Below are positions 37,906 through 49,843 of a DNA stretch of 64,000 bases, in pieces. The first letter of the stretch is position 1. The number at the start of each line of letters is the position of its first letter. The position numbers and the translations under genes were made by a program. Origin of the DNA: Nemania diffusa. Its lineage: Eukaryota; Ascomycota; Sordariomycetes; Xylariales; Xylariaceae. Location of the stretch: the NCBI GenBank assembly GCA_038501195.1, contig JBBPUQ010000010.1:3098001-3162000 (forward strand), in the 5' to 3' direction. Under the pieces are notes generated by a model that was not told the DNA's origin, searched no databases, and was given only the letters and a program-made list of their open reading frames with translations.

Positions 37906-40900
37906 CCAAAGGGCAAAGTTACATGTCTCACGTTTTGCTGTATAGTTCTAGATGTTGTTGCAGATGAGCGAGACATGACAAGACCAGCCAGCTGGGCCTG
38001 AATGCATGTTCCAGACAAAGTCGATGGTCGTGGATGGTGCGTGCCTTGTGACCTTGATGTCGTAGTCCGCCAAATCCCATCGACCAACCAGGCAGTATGT
38101 AACCCAGAACAAGAAATCAATCAATCGATATGCGCGTTCTCAGATGAATTTTAAGATTACGCATGCTGCGAGACTTGATCCTTCTCCTGTCGGCAATGCC
38201 TACTGCCGTACCCGAGAGGCTAGTGCACCTATAGTGTAGCGAGCGATGAGCACAGAAGCAAACTGACAACTGCGAATCCCATGCAGTACACAGTTTCCCG
38301 TGCGCTGCCTACGCATAGGACCATAGGTAGTTCTCCCATTGATAGGTAGAAACTTGGTAGGTAAGAGCGAGCTGATACAGGGTAATATCTAGTCCATTAT
38401 AGCCCTAGATATGTATGCGAAGGTATTCTGCATGTTGTGCTACACCACGTAGGTACTAGGGAGATAGAAGCATGCTGAATACAGCCAGGCACCTCCTTGT
38501 AGGTACACATAGTGGATTTGATTGGAGAGAGCGGTGTATTTAGTCTAATGCACGGGTCGCAGCAGCGATGAAGGACACATTAGCCGCTGTCATGAGCCTT
38601 GAGTATAAAATGCGTCCACGGCTAAGTAAGTATACACTATAAACATACTGCGTACGTAGTAGGTATATAAGTACCTAGGTAGGTAATTCGCTGTCAACCA
38701 GCTGTCAATCGCCTAGAAGTGGGCACGTATCGTAATGCTCTCGAGATTAGCGATTGATTTTGTGGGCTCGTACATTCGGTACATACCGTAACCGTAGGTA
38801 CTGTACGTAGACAACGTACATCCGCAGTAGGTACGCTGTGGTTCATGCTAGTGCAGTAAGAAACGGGGACTGGAGTTGTGCGCCTGGTGAGTTGCAGAAT
38901 GTTGCAGTGATCCTCAGATCCTTATCGGAGAAAGAGACTGAAAGGGGACTGCGGCCGGGGGTTCCTTGTTCAACGTTACTTCGCCTTCTACTGCTGTTCA
39001 TTGGTCCCCCCGACGAACCAGTCCCCGCCCTATCCTAAATCAAGTGACAAGTATTTCACGTGGACACAGCACATCGCATCATACAACTGGAAGGGTTGCC
39101 TCTACTGCATACTCGTATATAGAGTTATATATATATACATTGTACGCAATCTCTTATATAGACTGAGTGGTTTAGATCAAATATGTACCTAGATCGTTTA
39201 ATGGTTCCTACATCAGTAGATACCTACCTTGGTACTTACATAGATCAATTATGCGTATATCCCTAGGTACTCTGTATTCTGTATATAACAGGCAGCCCCG
39301 AGCACTAGAGCTAAAGCGAGCTTTACGACCTACCTAGAAGCGTACGAGGCACCGTCGATCGTCAGTTTTGTCACACAAAACTTGCTGCATTAATGCACTG
39401 AGAATTATCTTACGCTACACTAACAGCCGTTGCTACTCTATTTTTAACCAACATGCAAATCATCCAACATCGCCAACGAGAAAGCTTTACCATTCCGATC
39501 TCCTGGTAGAAACAATTGCTACCAGCGGCCAGGCACAATAAACTCGATCGGTCAATAATACTGCAAAATCTAATCACCGCAAGGTTAGGTCTCTTTCATT
39601 TTGAATTAGAACAGCATCGATGACACCTTGCCTAAGCTGGGTAGCGTGGTCTATCTGCGGGGCCCCTACAGTGTTGTTATATCCACGCACGGTCCCAACG
39701 GTACTTCAAGAGGTACGAGCTCGCAAATCTAGGCGTAGCATTTCTTCATCATCCCAGCTTATTGGCGGGAGGCCCGTCTTACTGTTTTCTTGTGGAAAGA
39801 GTGGCTTTTGTCATTGCTGACCCGACGATGGATGATATGATTCCCCCGTTGGGTGTTGTATGTAGGTACTGTAGGGTAGGTACTTGGATTGCTCACATTC
39901 AGGAGGCAACTCGCCTCATTCTATGCGTACTCATTCTACTCATCCTACTGTTACTCCCTACATACATCCTGCGTGCACACGCTGCATGTGTATATTTACC
40001 ACCTCCCGCCATTTGCTCATTTCGGAGTGTCTCCCCGTCCTCTTCATCATCCGACTTCCACCAACGTACGTACCGGAGATAATTTGTTCATGCATGCAAC
40101 TCCAATAGCGTACACTACCTACCTAATCTCCAGCGTGCCTGTCTAAGAACTAACTAGCTAGTCGTGTGTTAGTAAAGTGAAGAGTGGCCTGCTTATGGGC
40201 TAAGGCACAGTTGGGTAGGGTAGATAGGCTATACTCTGTACGCAGTGCTGGTCTATTCTCACTATCTACTTACTTGCCCAGCGCGGTATTGTAATTTAGG
40301 TAGGTATGCATAGTGTTGGTCTGCCGCATTTGTTCCTTTGATGCGTCTCCGCACGAACGATAATTGCTCGGCTCATTGCGAGAAATATCTCAAGCGAGCC
40401 CCGCGAGCCCCCATCGCCAAGTGAAAAGGCCGTTATGCTCTCGTCCAAACGCTCGATTCTTCGACTTCTTGTCCCGACTTCTCTGTGAATGAACACTCAG
40501 CACGTAGGTATGACAATGCCTCTCATGTTCCGACGTGATCACAAGCAAACATGCTACCGAGGCAAGGGACGGGAAACCGCCAAGATGGACTGGCATAGTA
40601 GAAAAGTGACAAATCTCGTGACAGCTAGACTAGTGGGCCAACACTATGGCTCAAAACAGGAATCCGACCTATACTCAGTCTTCTTATTTGTTTGCACTAG
40701 ACCGCGCATACAGCATACCGACATGAGGTACTGCTGTACCTCACCCTACCCAAGAAATAGACAGAATAGGGAAAAAGAGGGGCTCGGATGGTGCATACAA
40801 GCCGTAGCCTCAAACACGCAGGAGATTGGCATTTAACCAGTTGGGAGTATAGGTAGGCAGAAATACCCTCCCTCACCTCCATCTGTAGATCGTGAACTCT

Positions 40901-42173
40901 CGGGCGGTGGGAGTGGGACGCTTCCCCAGCCTGCCCAGCCAACATCGCTAACCCCAGCTTTTGACTATCGTCGCGCTCGACTCTCCCCCACAAAACGCAA
41001 CCCTAACTTGCATGCGCTAGGCCATCTTGACAGCAGCTTCTCCGGGACAAGTTCTTCGCCAATATCTGATCGGTCCGACTGCTCCAGGTTTCGCTTCGAT
41101 GTTTACCACCTCTGCCCCAACCTTGTCGGTTCGGCATAACTTTCCCAAGTGTCCTGCACAAATGCGGGTTTGCAGGGCTCGAGCGTTTAAACCGTTATTG
41201 CCATTAGTGACCGCGATGCCAAACCTCTCCATGTGACAACTAAACATGTCGACTATTCCGGTTCGTGCGAATTGATTATTATGCTCGTACATTCATACAT
41301 CACTAGCTGGAGCACTATAATTCCATAGCTCAGGAACATGATGTATTAGTTGTAGGCGCTAAGACAATAGGTAGATGAAGAGTCGAAACAAAACACAACC
41401 GTTGCTAAAGATAAAATTGGTCTCCAAAACACCAACTACAGACCTGTCTAACACCACCTGCCTTATGGTATATCTTGCGAGCTCCAAATACCCCCTGCCC
41501 TCGTTTACCAACCTATCAAGTGGTCGGATTGGCATTGATGCAGCCAGCACGGTTCTCAGCCTCCTGTCAGAGAAGAGACAGTGGACCGTCTCTTGATCCA
41601 TATCCATCCCACACTCGCATATATGCATGTAGAGCACATGATAGCCCGGTGATATGCCTCATTTACTCAATACACTTACCCAAGACATGTCTAGTTGCGA
41701 CTACCGTGAATAAATCGCCACCATAAACAACGCCACGAACGAAAGAGGTGTGAAACAATGTCTAGGCGTCGAAAGTTCCCAATCCCCTGGCCCCTGCGGC
41801 CTGGGACAGCAACGGGTTCGAACCGCACAGACGCCCAGTCTCCCTCACTAATGCGATCCCAGGGTCGCTACGGAGGTTTCCTGGTGAGTTGGACTAGGTA
41901 AGGGCCGATTCGGTAGCCCCAGCTCTGCTAGTGTGCAGGAGATAATAAGAGTGAGCTCGCGCCGGAACCGAGGCCGGCCCGGCCTATACTACTTTTGCTC
42001 TCTAGGCGCGCATACCGCTCTGCTGGACGATCGCATTCCTGTCGTTGCGTTGGCGTTAACGCTGTCATCTGAATATTATTGCCCAGTTGTATTATTACCT
42101 GGATGAACTAGGTCGACACAAGCTGACGGACTTGACGAGTAGTGTAGTAAGGTCTGAGAATCCAAAGAAAAGG

Positions 42174-42285
42174 GGTAGGGGACACGAAGGCGGTCAAGGG
42201 ACCAGTATTTTAGGTTTCCGGAGAAAGCCGCGTGGATTTTAAGCGTTTTTAACTTCTCGATTTGCTTGATATCTGGCATTATTTA
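42174..42285. repeat. Duplicated 3'-flank block, copy A
   Basis: About 112 bp that matches 49729-49843 at most positions, including ACACGAAGGCGGTCAAGGGA and CTTCTCGATTTGCT. On the minus strand it is open and reads QIEKLKTLKIHAAFSGNLKY, then SLDRLRVPY. The other copy carries stops in the same frame, so this may be the remains of a gene once next to the Clr5 gene. Confidence 0.8.
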
Positions 42286-42603
42286 GTGGTTGGGTAATTC
42301 GTCTTACGTATGAAAAGCCCAAAGTGATAGTCTACTCCTTGTGGAGTATTGCCCATTATACTACAGTTGGTGTACACTCGCTGTCAGTGTAGATGAATGA
42401 CTGTTGTTAATCCAAGGTGGAAAAATATCGCATTTATTCCTTTTCGTCTAGTTGTTCCATCTTATAATTGATAGTAGGAACGGGGGCACTGGAGCAATTG
42501 CTGGGAAAGAGAAGGAATGGGGTCATGTAGGTGGCAACACTTTAGTCAATTTGCTACCTCGTGTCTAATTCCATAGTCATTAGAACACCATATTGATATC
42601 GCT
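42286..42603. other. Spacer within duplicated segment A
   Basis: 318 bp between the conserved block and the Clr5 pseudogene stop. Nothing else seen. Confidence 0.4.
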
Positions 42604-43630
42604 CTAATCTTGGTATCCTAGATCATCTTCCCCAACCAAACTAGATAATGGGTAGTGAGGGATATAGAAATCCGGAGACAGTTCACGCTCGTTAGGCTGG
42701 ATAGAGCAAGGACTGACAGGCGTTACGAAAAGCCTTTTGTCTAAGACCTCGACTGGGTCAGGCTTGATACCATTCTTCGTCGTAATCCCATTGTACTTTT
42801 TCCATTCCCATTTCTCTCTAAGGTGGTATCGATATCGTTTTACCCTATCAGCATTAGCAAACGCATTTTAAGTGTGTCAGTTAAATTGATACGACGCTGA
42901 GAAACCATGATTCTCTTTCACTGTTTTCATAACTTGTTGTAGGGGCAGGTTTTGCTTAACGTATAGTCGGCCCAATGTATCCTTGTCCCATTCGATTTTA
43001 GCCGTTTGGCGTTTGGCTTTATATATGTGCCCTACTCTCTCTAGACTTAATGAAGTCTTAGAGTGACTGTCGGAAGGCTTAGAGGACGTGGCATAATAAA
43101 CGGTAGCAGACCCCTCGACGGACTGTGAGAAAGGGCAAGGTTTTAAGGATTTGGGACAAAGGGAATCCCCGCTGAAAAGATGGACGGTTGACAGGTTTTG
43201 TAGAAGATCTTGGCCCAGGAACGATGTGTCAGAGCTGCGTGACTCCGTCGTCATATATACGGAAGCCTGAAGGCTCGGGTGCTGATACTAAATTGAGGTT
43301 CAATTTGGGTGTCCATTTGCTGAGAGCATTATTCATGCGTGTCCTGATAGCAATTTCAACATTGCTTTGAAATGCCAGAACACTTGAGTCCACAGCCTCA
43401 ATGAGATCCACCTGGAGTTGTGATAGCATGTTTCCAATTTCTGCCCGAGTCACGGTCTGATATATAGAAGATAAGTCTTATGAAAAAGAAATTTCTGCAC
43501 TCTGTTGAATCATAGAGTTAATATTTGTGTTTTGGCCAATGTATCTCCTCGGCTCTGCAGAGCTTTCAGAATCGACGCTAATCACGTTTGCGGGAATACG
43601 CTCAGGTATAGGGGAATTTGGGGACGGCAT
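42604..43630 (-). pseudogene. Clr5-domain gene, broken copy A
   Basis: Partner of the intact gene at 50234-51196. Reading from 43630, the frame meets TAA at about 43480, at a place where the intact copy has a Gln codon before a similar D(L/M)SS stretch. It then continues in the same frame (TRAEIGNMLSQLQVDLIEA, against MLYRLQTDLIK in the partner) until 43229, after which the Clr5 part is in another frame (43254-42877). The Clr5 domain itself is complete across an intron: IEWDKDTLGRLYVKQNLPL, then GFSASVKRYRYHLREKWEW. It ends at TAG 42604. Clr5 domains are found near the N terminus of many fungal proteins of unknown role. A stop plus a frameshift make this a pseudogene, unless unusual short introns remove both. 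Confidence 0.75.
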
Positions 43631-43804
43631 TATGTAGTCGGATCTAAAGGTACCGGATTTGTGTATACAATTCAATAAACAGCCGGACGCTTGATGTTTG
43701 AATTAGTAGAATAGAACGAAACTCAGCAAAGTTCATGCTTCTGCCTAGATGCCTTACTAGGCAGGTAACTGCAGTAAGCTGATAGAGTGGTCGCCCAGTC
43801 AAAT

Positions 43805-45852
43805 TAGGTACGCAAATGTCAGTCGTAGCTGACCGTCAATGACGTAGTAACTTCTGTAAACCTTGAATTCTAGAAATAGAGGTACTAGATAATAATGGAA
43901 AGGTTATGGCTTAACCTGAAGGCAAACAAATCGGGGAGCACTGAGGGCGATGACGCGGATCGTGAAGCTATGAAAATATCGATTTGAAGCGGCATATAAT
44001 GTGCGTAAATGTAGAGATTTCGACGATGCAATCTAAATCATGTGATTTCCAACGATCATCACTACGTGGCCCCAACCGTACGCATGATGCTCAGGTCTGA
44101 TTCAACCACAGCGAGGTGTTGCTTAGCTCTCATGCACCTGAAGGCACATCAGATCGATGGCCATGTTCATGTATAAATTAGCGTAGAGGTAGTCGGATAT
44201 CCCTATGGGATAAGGGGGCCATGAAACTAGTTGAATGAGCACGGCCCTATTCTTCATCCTTAAGAGGACGGGAATTTGTTGTTTTCGGCCGATACTATAA
44301 CATCCTCGCCAACATCATGTTGAAAGCAATAGACCATTATGTCGACGACTTGGGAATCATCATCAGGAAGATCGATTGTTCTCATGCACGCTTCCTGAAT
44401 CTTATGTTTAGTTTAATGAAACCATTATACGTGAACAAAAATCATAAATTCATACTCCGCAGCAAGCTGCGGCAAAGAAATCAGACCGTGGGCATACAAT
44501 GGCCTTATGTACCTGGTACTTCTTCTCATGAGAGGTGATGAAAATATCTGCGTATTCTCCACGGGCATATAGCCTGTGAAGGATTACATCAGCATTGCGA
44601 GAAAGTGTAGATAAGAAAGGGGCAAGTGCTGTTTAAAAGAAGCTAGCAGCTCCTTAGATGGTTCGTCCATACTAAACACGACCCGAATTGGAGAAGCGGC
44701 TGGTTGTTGTAGAGGCGCCGTGGTGTCCGGTCTGTAATGAGATGTAAAAAGTTCAGGGAAGGCACAGGCGGCTTTCCAACTGCTCCCAAATATATCGTCC
44801 TTTAACAGGGATTGTAATGTTTTTACAACATCTGGATTGTAACGGAGGGTTTTCGGGTTATATCGTTGTACAACGGCCCGAATAGCTTTCTGTTTCCGCA
44901 GGTGTGAATTCTTAGAGGTAGAGGATATCATTTTCTATTTAAGGTATACCTTTTTCCTTTTGGATCGAGTATTCCACATGCCCTCAGGTAGCCGACTTGA
45001 AAGAGCATGTCCCGAGTGGAGGACATTTGAGGGCAATGTCTGGATTGTCGGCAGATATAAAAGGCGCGTGGATGTTACAAACCAACAGGAAGAAGAAGAA
45101 GAAGAAGACCTGCCAGCCGGCCTAACGCAGATGTGAGGCGTCCAGCAGAGGAGCGACGGTAGTTGAAGATAGGCAGGCTCAACGGCGTGGAGCGACAGCA
45201 GCTCAGTCGGTTACGATATGCCGTCAAATATAATATTACACGGCTTCGTAGGGGTCTAGCAGTTAAGAGTCCTGATCTTCAGCATTTCCTTTAGTTACTG
45301 GGTAGCTATGGCATGTCGGGTCCGTGGAAAGGCGACGCCAATAATTCAAGGTAGCTAGAGGCGCGAAGGTTAGTAGTCTGACAATCGTTTTGTTAGAAGA
45401 GCACTATAACAGGATCACCGTCGAGAACAGCTCACTTGGCCCTGCGTGGACACGTGGACGCCCCATACAGTTCTCCAGCCCTCAAGGGATAGGAATCTAC
45501 CTCCAAATTCAACAATAGTAGCTAGTCTAGTCCCTTGGATCCAACCTTGTCTACCTGGCACCCATACCTCGCCACTTCTGGAGTTGACACCAGTCACGAT
45601 AATAAATCCACACATGGTGATAACGTGGTTCTTTTTAGCAAGTATCCAGCGGAAAACAACTTTTCTACTTTTTATTTTTACTATAGAGCACCTGCTTTAT
45701 TCCTGGAAATACGTTGAAAAAAGGGGATGGATATCTTTGATAGTGCAACAAACTGCGAATGATTAAGACAAATGTAGCTTGGTCGGTTGCTTTACAGCGA
45801 TAGTGATTGTAGTCAAGACATACGAACTTCCCCTAATAGCCCATATATGAGA
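43805..45852. other. Accessory region, no supported gene
   Basis: About 2 kb. Frames at 44317-44538 (+, 73 codons) and 44584-44931 (-, 115 codons, starting MISSTSKNSHLRKQKA) are open, but I recognise no domain and cannot support splicing. A (GAA)6 run lies at 45089-45106. Confidence 0.4.
45089..45106. repeat. (GAA)6 microsatellite
   Basis: Six GAA triplets in non-coding DNA. Confidence 0.85.
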
Positions 45853-46810
45853 CTAGTTCACCGAGTAGTCTCGAATGTTAACAGGCGTAGCAGAGATACC
45901 CTTAGTACCCCCAGCATCCACGAGCTGAGCGAAGGAAATAAACCCAAAAAGAGCGGGAGCCCAATGCTCTGGCTTATCGATTGGAAATGAGAGTAGGCGA
46001 ACGATGACATCGCCCTCGGCAGAGGTCAGGTCTTCTAGGGTCTGGGCGCTAATCTCACCAGGAGTGGATGGGACATAGTCATCGCTCGAATAGGGGTGCT
46101 TAGGCTCCGGGGTTCGAGGGCTACACTGCTCCGGGATGCTACTGGGCAATGAAGGCGATGAAGCAGCTGATGCACGACTAATGATGGGTTCGGCATCGGC
46201 GGCGCTGGGCTTATGCTGGTGGCGATCACTGGGTGATGCAGTCGAGCCAGTTGTCGAGCTTGTGTATCTGCGCTTGCTAAGTCCAGGCTTGCCTCTCAAT
46301 GGGATTTCCTGTACAGGGCTGCTCGATTCGGATTCGGCTCTCGCTACCACATTGACAAGTTCCAGGATGTGATCGTTGTGATTGACCACGAACTCCATAA
46401 GGACGAGCTCGGGATCGGATACACAAAAGCCAAAGCGTGTTTGCGGCATACACAATACCACAATAGCTGACCTAAGTCGGACCAGCTCAACGCATGGGTA
46501 TGGTTCACCTGGTCTTGTGCTGCTGCCCTACCGTACAACTTGACATCGCCAACGATCGGACTTGCGTCGTCCTCGGTCAGGAGGGTGGGATCTTGTCTAA
46601 TGTGGCCCTTAAATACGGTATAATCAGGTGTATACCCTTCGACTCCGGAATAGAACCGTAGCGGGGCGTGGCTTGGGTAAAGAGGCGGTCTAGCTCTGCG
46701 CCAAAATGCGTAAGGGCTGAAAGGTCTCTAGCTTCGTGCCATTCTTGTACTTTAATTGACTCGACAAGCGAAGTGTAAATCCGATTGCTACTCGTTACTT
46801 GAGTTAGTCA
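45853..46810 (-). pseudogene. Decayed PD-(D/E)XK-like domain gene
   Basis: Three minus-strand frames hold pieces that make sense only together. From upstream: VQEWHEARDLSALTHFGAEL in one frame, then GYTPDYTVF...IVGDVKLYG...LGQLLWYC in a second, then TRFGFCVSDPELVLMEFVV and a Ser/Pro-rich tail to 45853 in a third. PD followed by DVK is the core of PD-(D/E)XK nuclease-like domains common in ascomycete accessory regions, where a following helix and a RYGF-T/SD-ELV strand are also usual. Two frame changes without usable introns suggest a pseudogene. The family call is inference from these motifs, and the first frame could belong to the 5' end. The tail piece alone is 202 codons. Confidence 0.45.
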
Positions 46811-47190
46811 CGGATGGAAGGCGCCGTAGAAGAAGCCCGTTGTACGTTGCGCCATGACGTCACGGGAATCAACGGTCGCGGTTTATAACCATGATTAGAT
46901 CAGATCAGATAAGATAAGAGCTAAACAAATAGGTAGCACTACCCTACTAAATGTCTTTATATATCGTTTCTTACCCCTAGGTAGCCCCCTAGCACGACGG
47001 CGACTCGTTTTCTTTCCATCCCCCGCCATGCCTCCGGGCTAGCAGGGCATCAGATACCATGCCATAATGCGCCAATGCCGCTGTTGTACCCGAAACGTCT
47101 AGCATTCATCCCCATCCTTTCAACCTTGCATGCAATACAACACAACTTGATGTATGCGCGACTCACCAAGCTTCAGAGCACCGTCTAGCA
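46811..47190. promoter_or_regulatory. Upstream region of the orphan gene
   Basis: 380 bp with GATCA/GATAA short repeats near 46895-46920 and C-rich DNA before the next start. No gene seen. Confidence 0.3.
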
Positions 47191-48504
47191 ATGAATCGAG
47201 TAGAGAGATTAGGACCTGCCACTCGCGCCTCCCGCTCGAGAACTGCTGCCCCTAGCGCTGGAAGGACAATAATCAAAGATGACCGCCAGTCTGCCCGTTC
47301 CCAAACGAAGAAGACGCGTCGGAAACACGATGGCGCGCGTAAGAAGAACGTGATATTTGTGCATATTCCTCTGCTGTTCTTGTATGCCTGACCAAGCTGA
47401 CAGTGTGCTCAACTCGCAGTGCCGTACAGAAGAAGCCTACGCCTGTCACTTGACGCTCCTGATCCTCCTTCATACCAAGTCCTACAACACCCTCCATCTT
47501 ATCCGCCAGAATGACTCCAAACGAAGCATCGAATTCGACTTTGCTTCCTTTCCCAGCGCCAGCTATCGAGTCTTTTTTAACGACCTTCTGGAGGCCCTCT
47601 GCTGTCAAGAAACCCTTGCCAACAAGCTGCCCTATCTTGATGCACTCCAGCAAAGTCTCGTCGATGTCCTACAGCTTCTACACTCTCACAACATTTCATT
47701 TCCCGTCTCGACTAGCGATATACAATTCTCGCGCCACGTGGACGAGAAATGGAAAGATATCGCATCTCTTAAGTTGTTTTTACCCTTTAATAAAAAAGCC
47801 TGCTGGGCTTCTGATAAGCTGCCGCCATCCTGGAAGGCCGACGAGATAGCCTGTGCCGAATCGATTTTCCTTATCCCGAAGGTAACGAGTTCCGGTCCGA
47901 TGACCTCTTATCTTGCTTGCGTCCTGCTAACATCGCCCCCACCCCATAGCTACTCACTCGACTCGCCGCCTCGCCCCAGCCCCCCTTGCTCGATTGTGCA
48001 AGCCAACAGGCCCTCGCTGTTTACCTAAGGGAAACCCCAACTTTCCATCACGAGAAGTATTGCCTAGGCATCACACCGGTCACAGCAGAGCTCGCTCATC
48101 AGATTGCCTACAACCTTGTCATGCACAACATGGCCGAAAAGAGCCTCGAGGTCTTGGAGTCATTTTTCGGCGGACCCATGCCGTTGCCCGAGCCTAGCAC
48201 AACACCCGACACCATCTACAGCGTCTTTTCAAGTTTGCGCGCTCGTGCGCTCGACTCGAATAAATGCTATAGTTATACTGGGTTAGATCAGAATTTAAAG
48301 ACTAAATTACTAATCGACTCCCCTGCCTTGGCTACGCGACTCGTCTGCTGTAGAGCCAAAATCGCTTCAGTTCTTAAAGACCCTAACAGCAAACAATGGT
48401 GGCTCACAGCCATGGTCTTATATGACGCTTTTCTCGCTAGCCAAGGGCCAAGCTCGAGACTGGAGAGGGTTTGCGCCTTTGACTTGAATCATTATCGAGA
48501 TTAA
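47191..48504 (+). CDS. Orphan hypothetical protein, three exons, 391 aa
   Basis: Exons 47191-47349, 47420-47881 and 47950-48504 join in phase (53, 154 and 185 codons). The N terminus is very basic (KKTRRKHDGARKKN), possibly a nuclear localisation signal or nucleic-acid contact. The rest is leucine-rich and probably helical, with QCRTEEAYACHLTLLILLHT at the second exon and LLDCASQQALAVYLRETP plus ELAHQIAYNLVMHN in the third. Both introns have GT-AG ends, and the second ends CCCCATAG. No signal peptide or known domain is seen. Codon use is less GC-biased than in the core genes at 11-20 kb. It sits in the repeat-rich accessory region between the decayed nuclease-like gene and the nested palindrome, so it may be a mobile or lineage-specific gene. 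Function unknown. Confidence 0.65.
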
Positions 48505-48684
48505 TAGACCTACTATGTTTCTCACCTATATGCCTAAAGAATGTAGATCTACAGCACATTACAGGGCACACCGGTTGTGGTGTAGTTAATAGTACTGGTA
48601 TTGGGGGGAGCGTGAGCCTTTATAGGCTCGCTTTCGAGGCGAGGCCGGTGCTAGCCTAATTATGATTAATCCAGGACTGTTGAA

Positions 48685-48873
48685 GTATCCCTTTGAAGGC
48701 TGCTAACGCACCGTGACTTTAAAAGTGGAATAGCGGGGCCGAGCTTTTTCCATATACCCAATAAGAGAATAAAACTATGCTCGGATAATAGTTTTATTGG
48801 GTATATGTAAATAAAACTGGCCCTCATATTCATCTTGTAAGTCACGGTGCGTTAGCAGCCTTCAAAGGGATAC
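48685..48873. mobile_element. 189-bp element of nested inverted repeats
   Basis: The outer arms, 48685-48719 and 48839-48873, are perfect 35-bp inverted copies beginning GTATCCCTTTGAAGG. Inside, CATATACCCAATAA plus AAAACTAT (48751-48778) pairs with ATAGTTTTATTGGGTATATG (48788-48807). The core between them is only a few bases. No ORF. It looks like a non-autonomous transposon, but I see no clear target-site duplication. Confidence 0.8.
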
Positions 48874-49728
48874 ACTGCTAGCATCGAATTTGCAGTGGTG
48901 TAGCCTCGAGAGCTAGGCTATAAGTGCCTTACTAGCTAACTAGATATAAAAAGTAGCAAAACAGAAAACGAAAACAAATTAAACGCAGATAATAGTAACA
49001 GGGCGGTAGGCGGGACGAGTTTACGACGTATATGAGCCAGGTGTGCCTAATAATGTAGTGTTATAAAAAAGGAGTTGTACGGTGGGTCCCTGAACCTTGT
49101 AAAACCAGCTATGAATGGATCTAAAAAAATATGACATGTGCTATCTTTTCGATATTAAATGTATTAATATCTTCCTGAAGCAGGTTCTTATGGTTTTTCT
49201 AGATAATCTGCTGCCTCTTGCAAGTACAGCTTGCATAAGAATAGAGCTGTAAAGCTAAGAGGTACCCGAATCTAGCTAAAACAAAATTAAATAAAACAAG
49301 GGGGAAAAAGAAAGAGATTCAAAGTATAACAAAATTTACAAAAACACTTTTAAACATATTATGAGATCCCATTTTATATCTAGTCACTTTTAAGCTGAGT
49401 TTCTCAGTTATTAACTTTACATGACATTCCTATCTATACCGGCTGTGTTTTACCTAGTAGGAAGAGGCTTTTAAAGTGTCCTAGATAAACCTCAGTGGGC
49501 TTGTTTATTGTTATCTGCAAACTAAGAAAAGTCTTGACGTGACTGCCCCTACCTCTCGGGTGGTGTAGGGCAGGTCTGCGTTGGAAATTTATCAGACTAT
49601 TTTTTAAAAGCCCAGGCTTAATGCCTATTTCTCCATATTTTTCTCTATGTTCTCCGCATTATTGTCAGGGGCACTTAAGATTCTCGTGTGGCAAGACCTT
49701 CGAAGGCCTACTAGTTTCTGACTAGTCT
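48874..49728. other. AT-rich gene-free DNA
   Basis: About 850 bp rich in TA and A-runs with no ORF of note. Decayed repeat DNA is possible. Confidence 0.45.
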
Positions 49729-49843
49729 GGTAGGGAACACGAAGGCGGTCAAGGGACTGGTATTTGAAGTTTTCGGAGAAAGCCGCTTAAACTATATTAA
49801 GCCTTTTCTACTTCTCGATTTGCTCGATGCCTTACATTATTAT
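49729..49843. repeat. Duplicated 3'-flank block, copy B
   Basis: Partner of 42174-42285. It keeps ACACGAAGGCGGTCAAGGGA and GGAGAAAGCCGC. On the minus strand the frame IEQIEK...AAFSENFKY...SLDRLRVPY is interrupted by two stops, unlike copy A. Confidence 0.8.

Larger units (their letters stand above)
35738..42173. other. Long gene-free region upstream of the Zn2Cys6 gene
   Basis: About 6.4 kb with no supported gene. ORFs are short and without domains. It contains microsatellites and many copies of short motifs built on GTAGGTAC/TACCTAGGT between about 38.3 and 40.5 kb. Part may be the 5' leader and promoter of the regulator, since such regulators can have long upstream regions. Confidence 0.45.

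Noticed and set aside
41800..41870. tRNA-like B box (GGTTCGAAC) on either strand
   Set aside because: No matching acceptor stem, D arm or A box at the right distance; the T stem pairs poorly.
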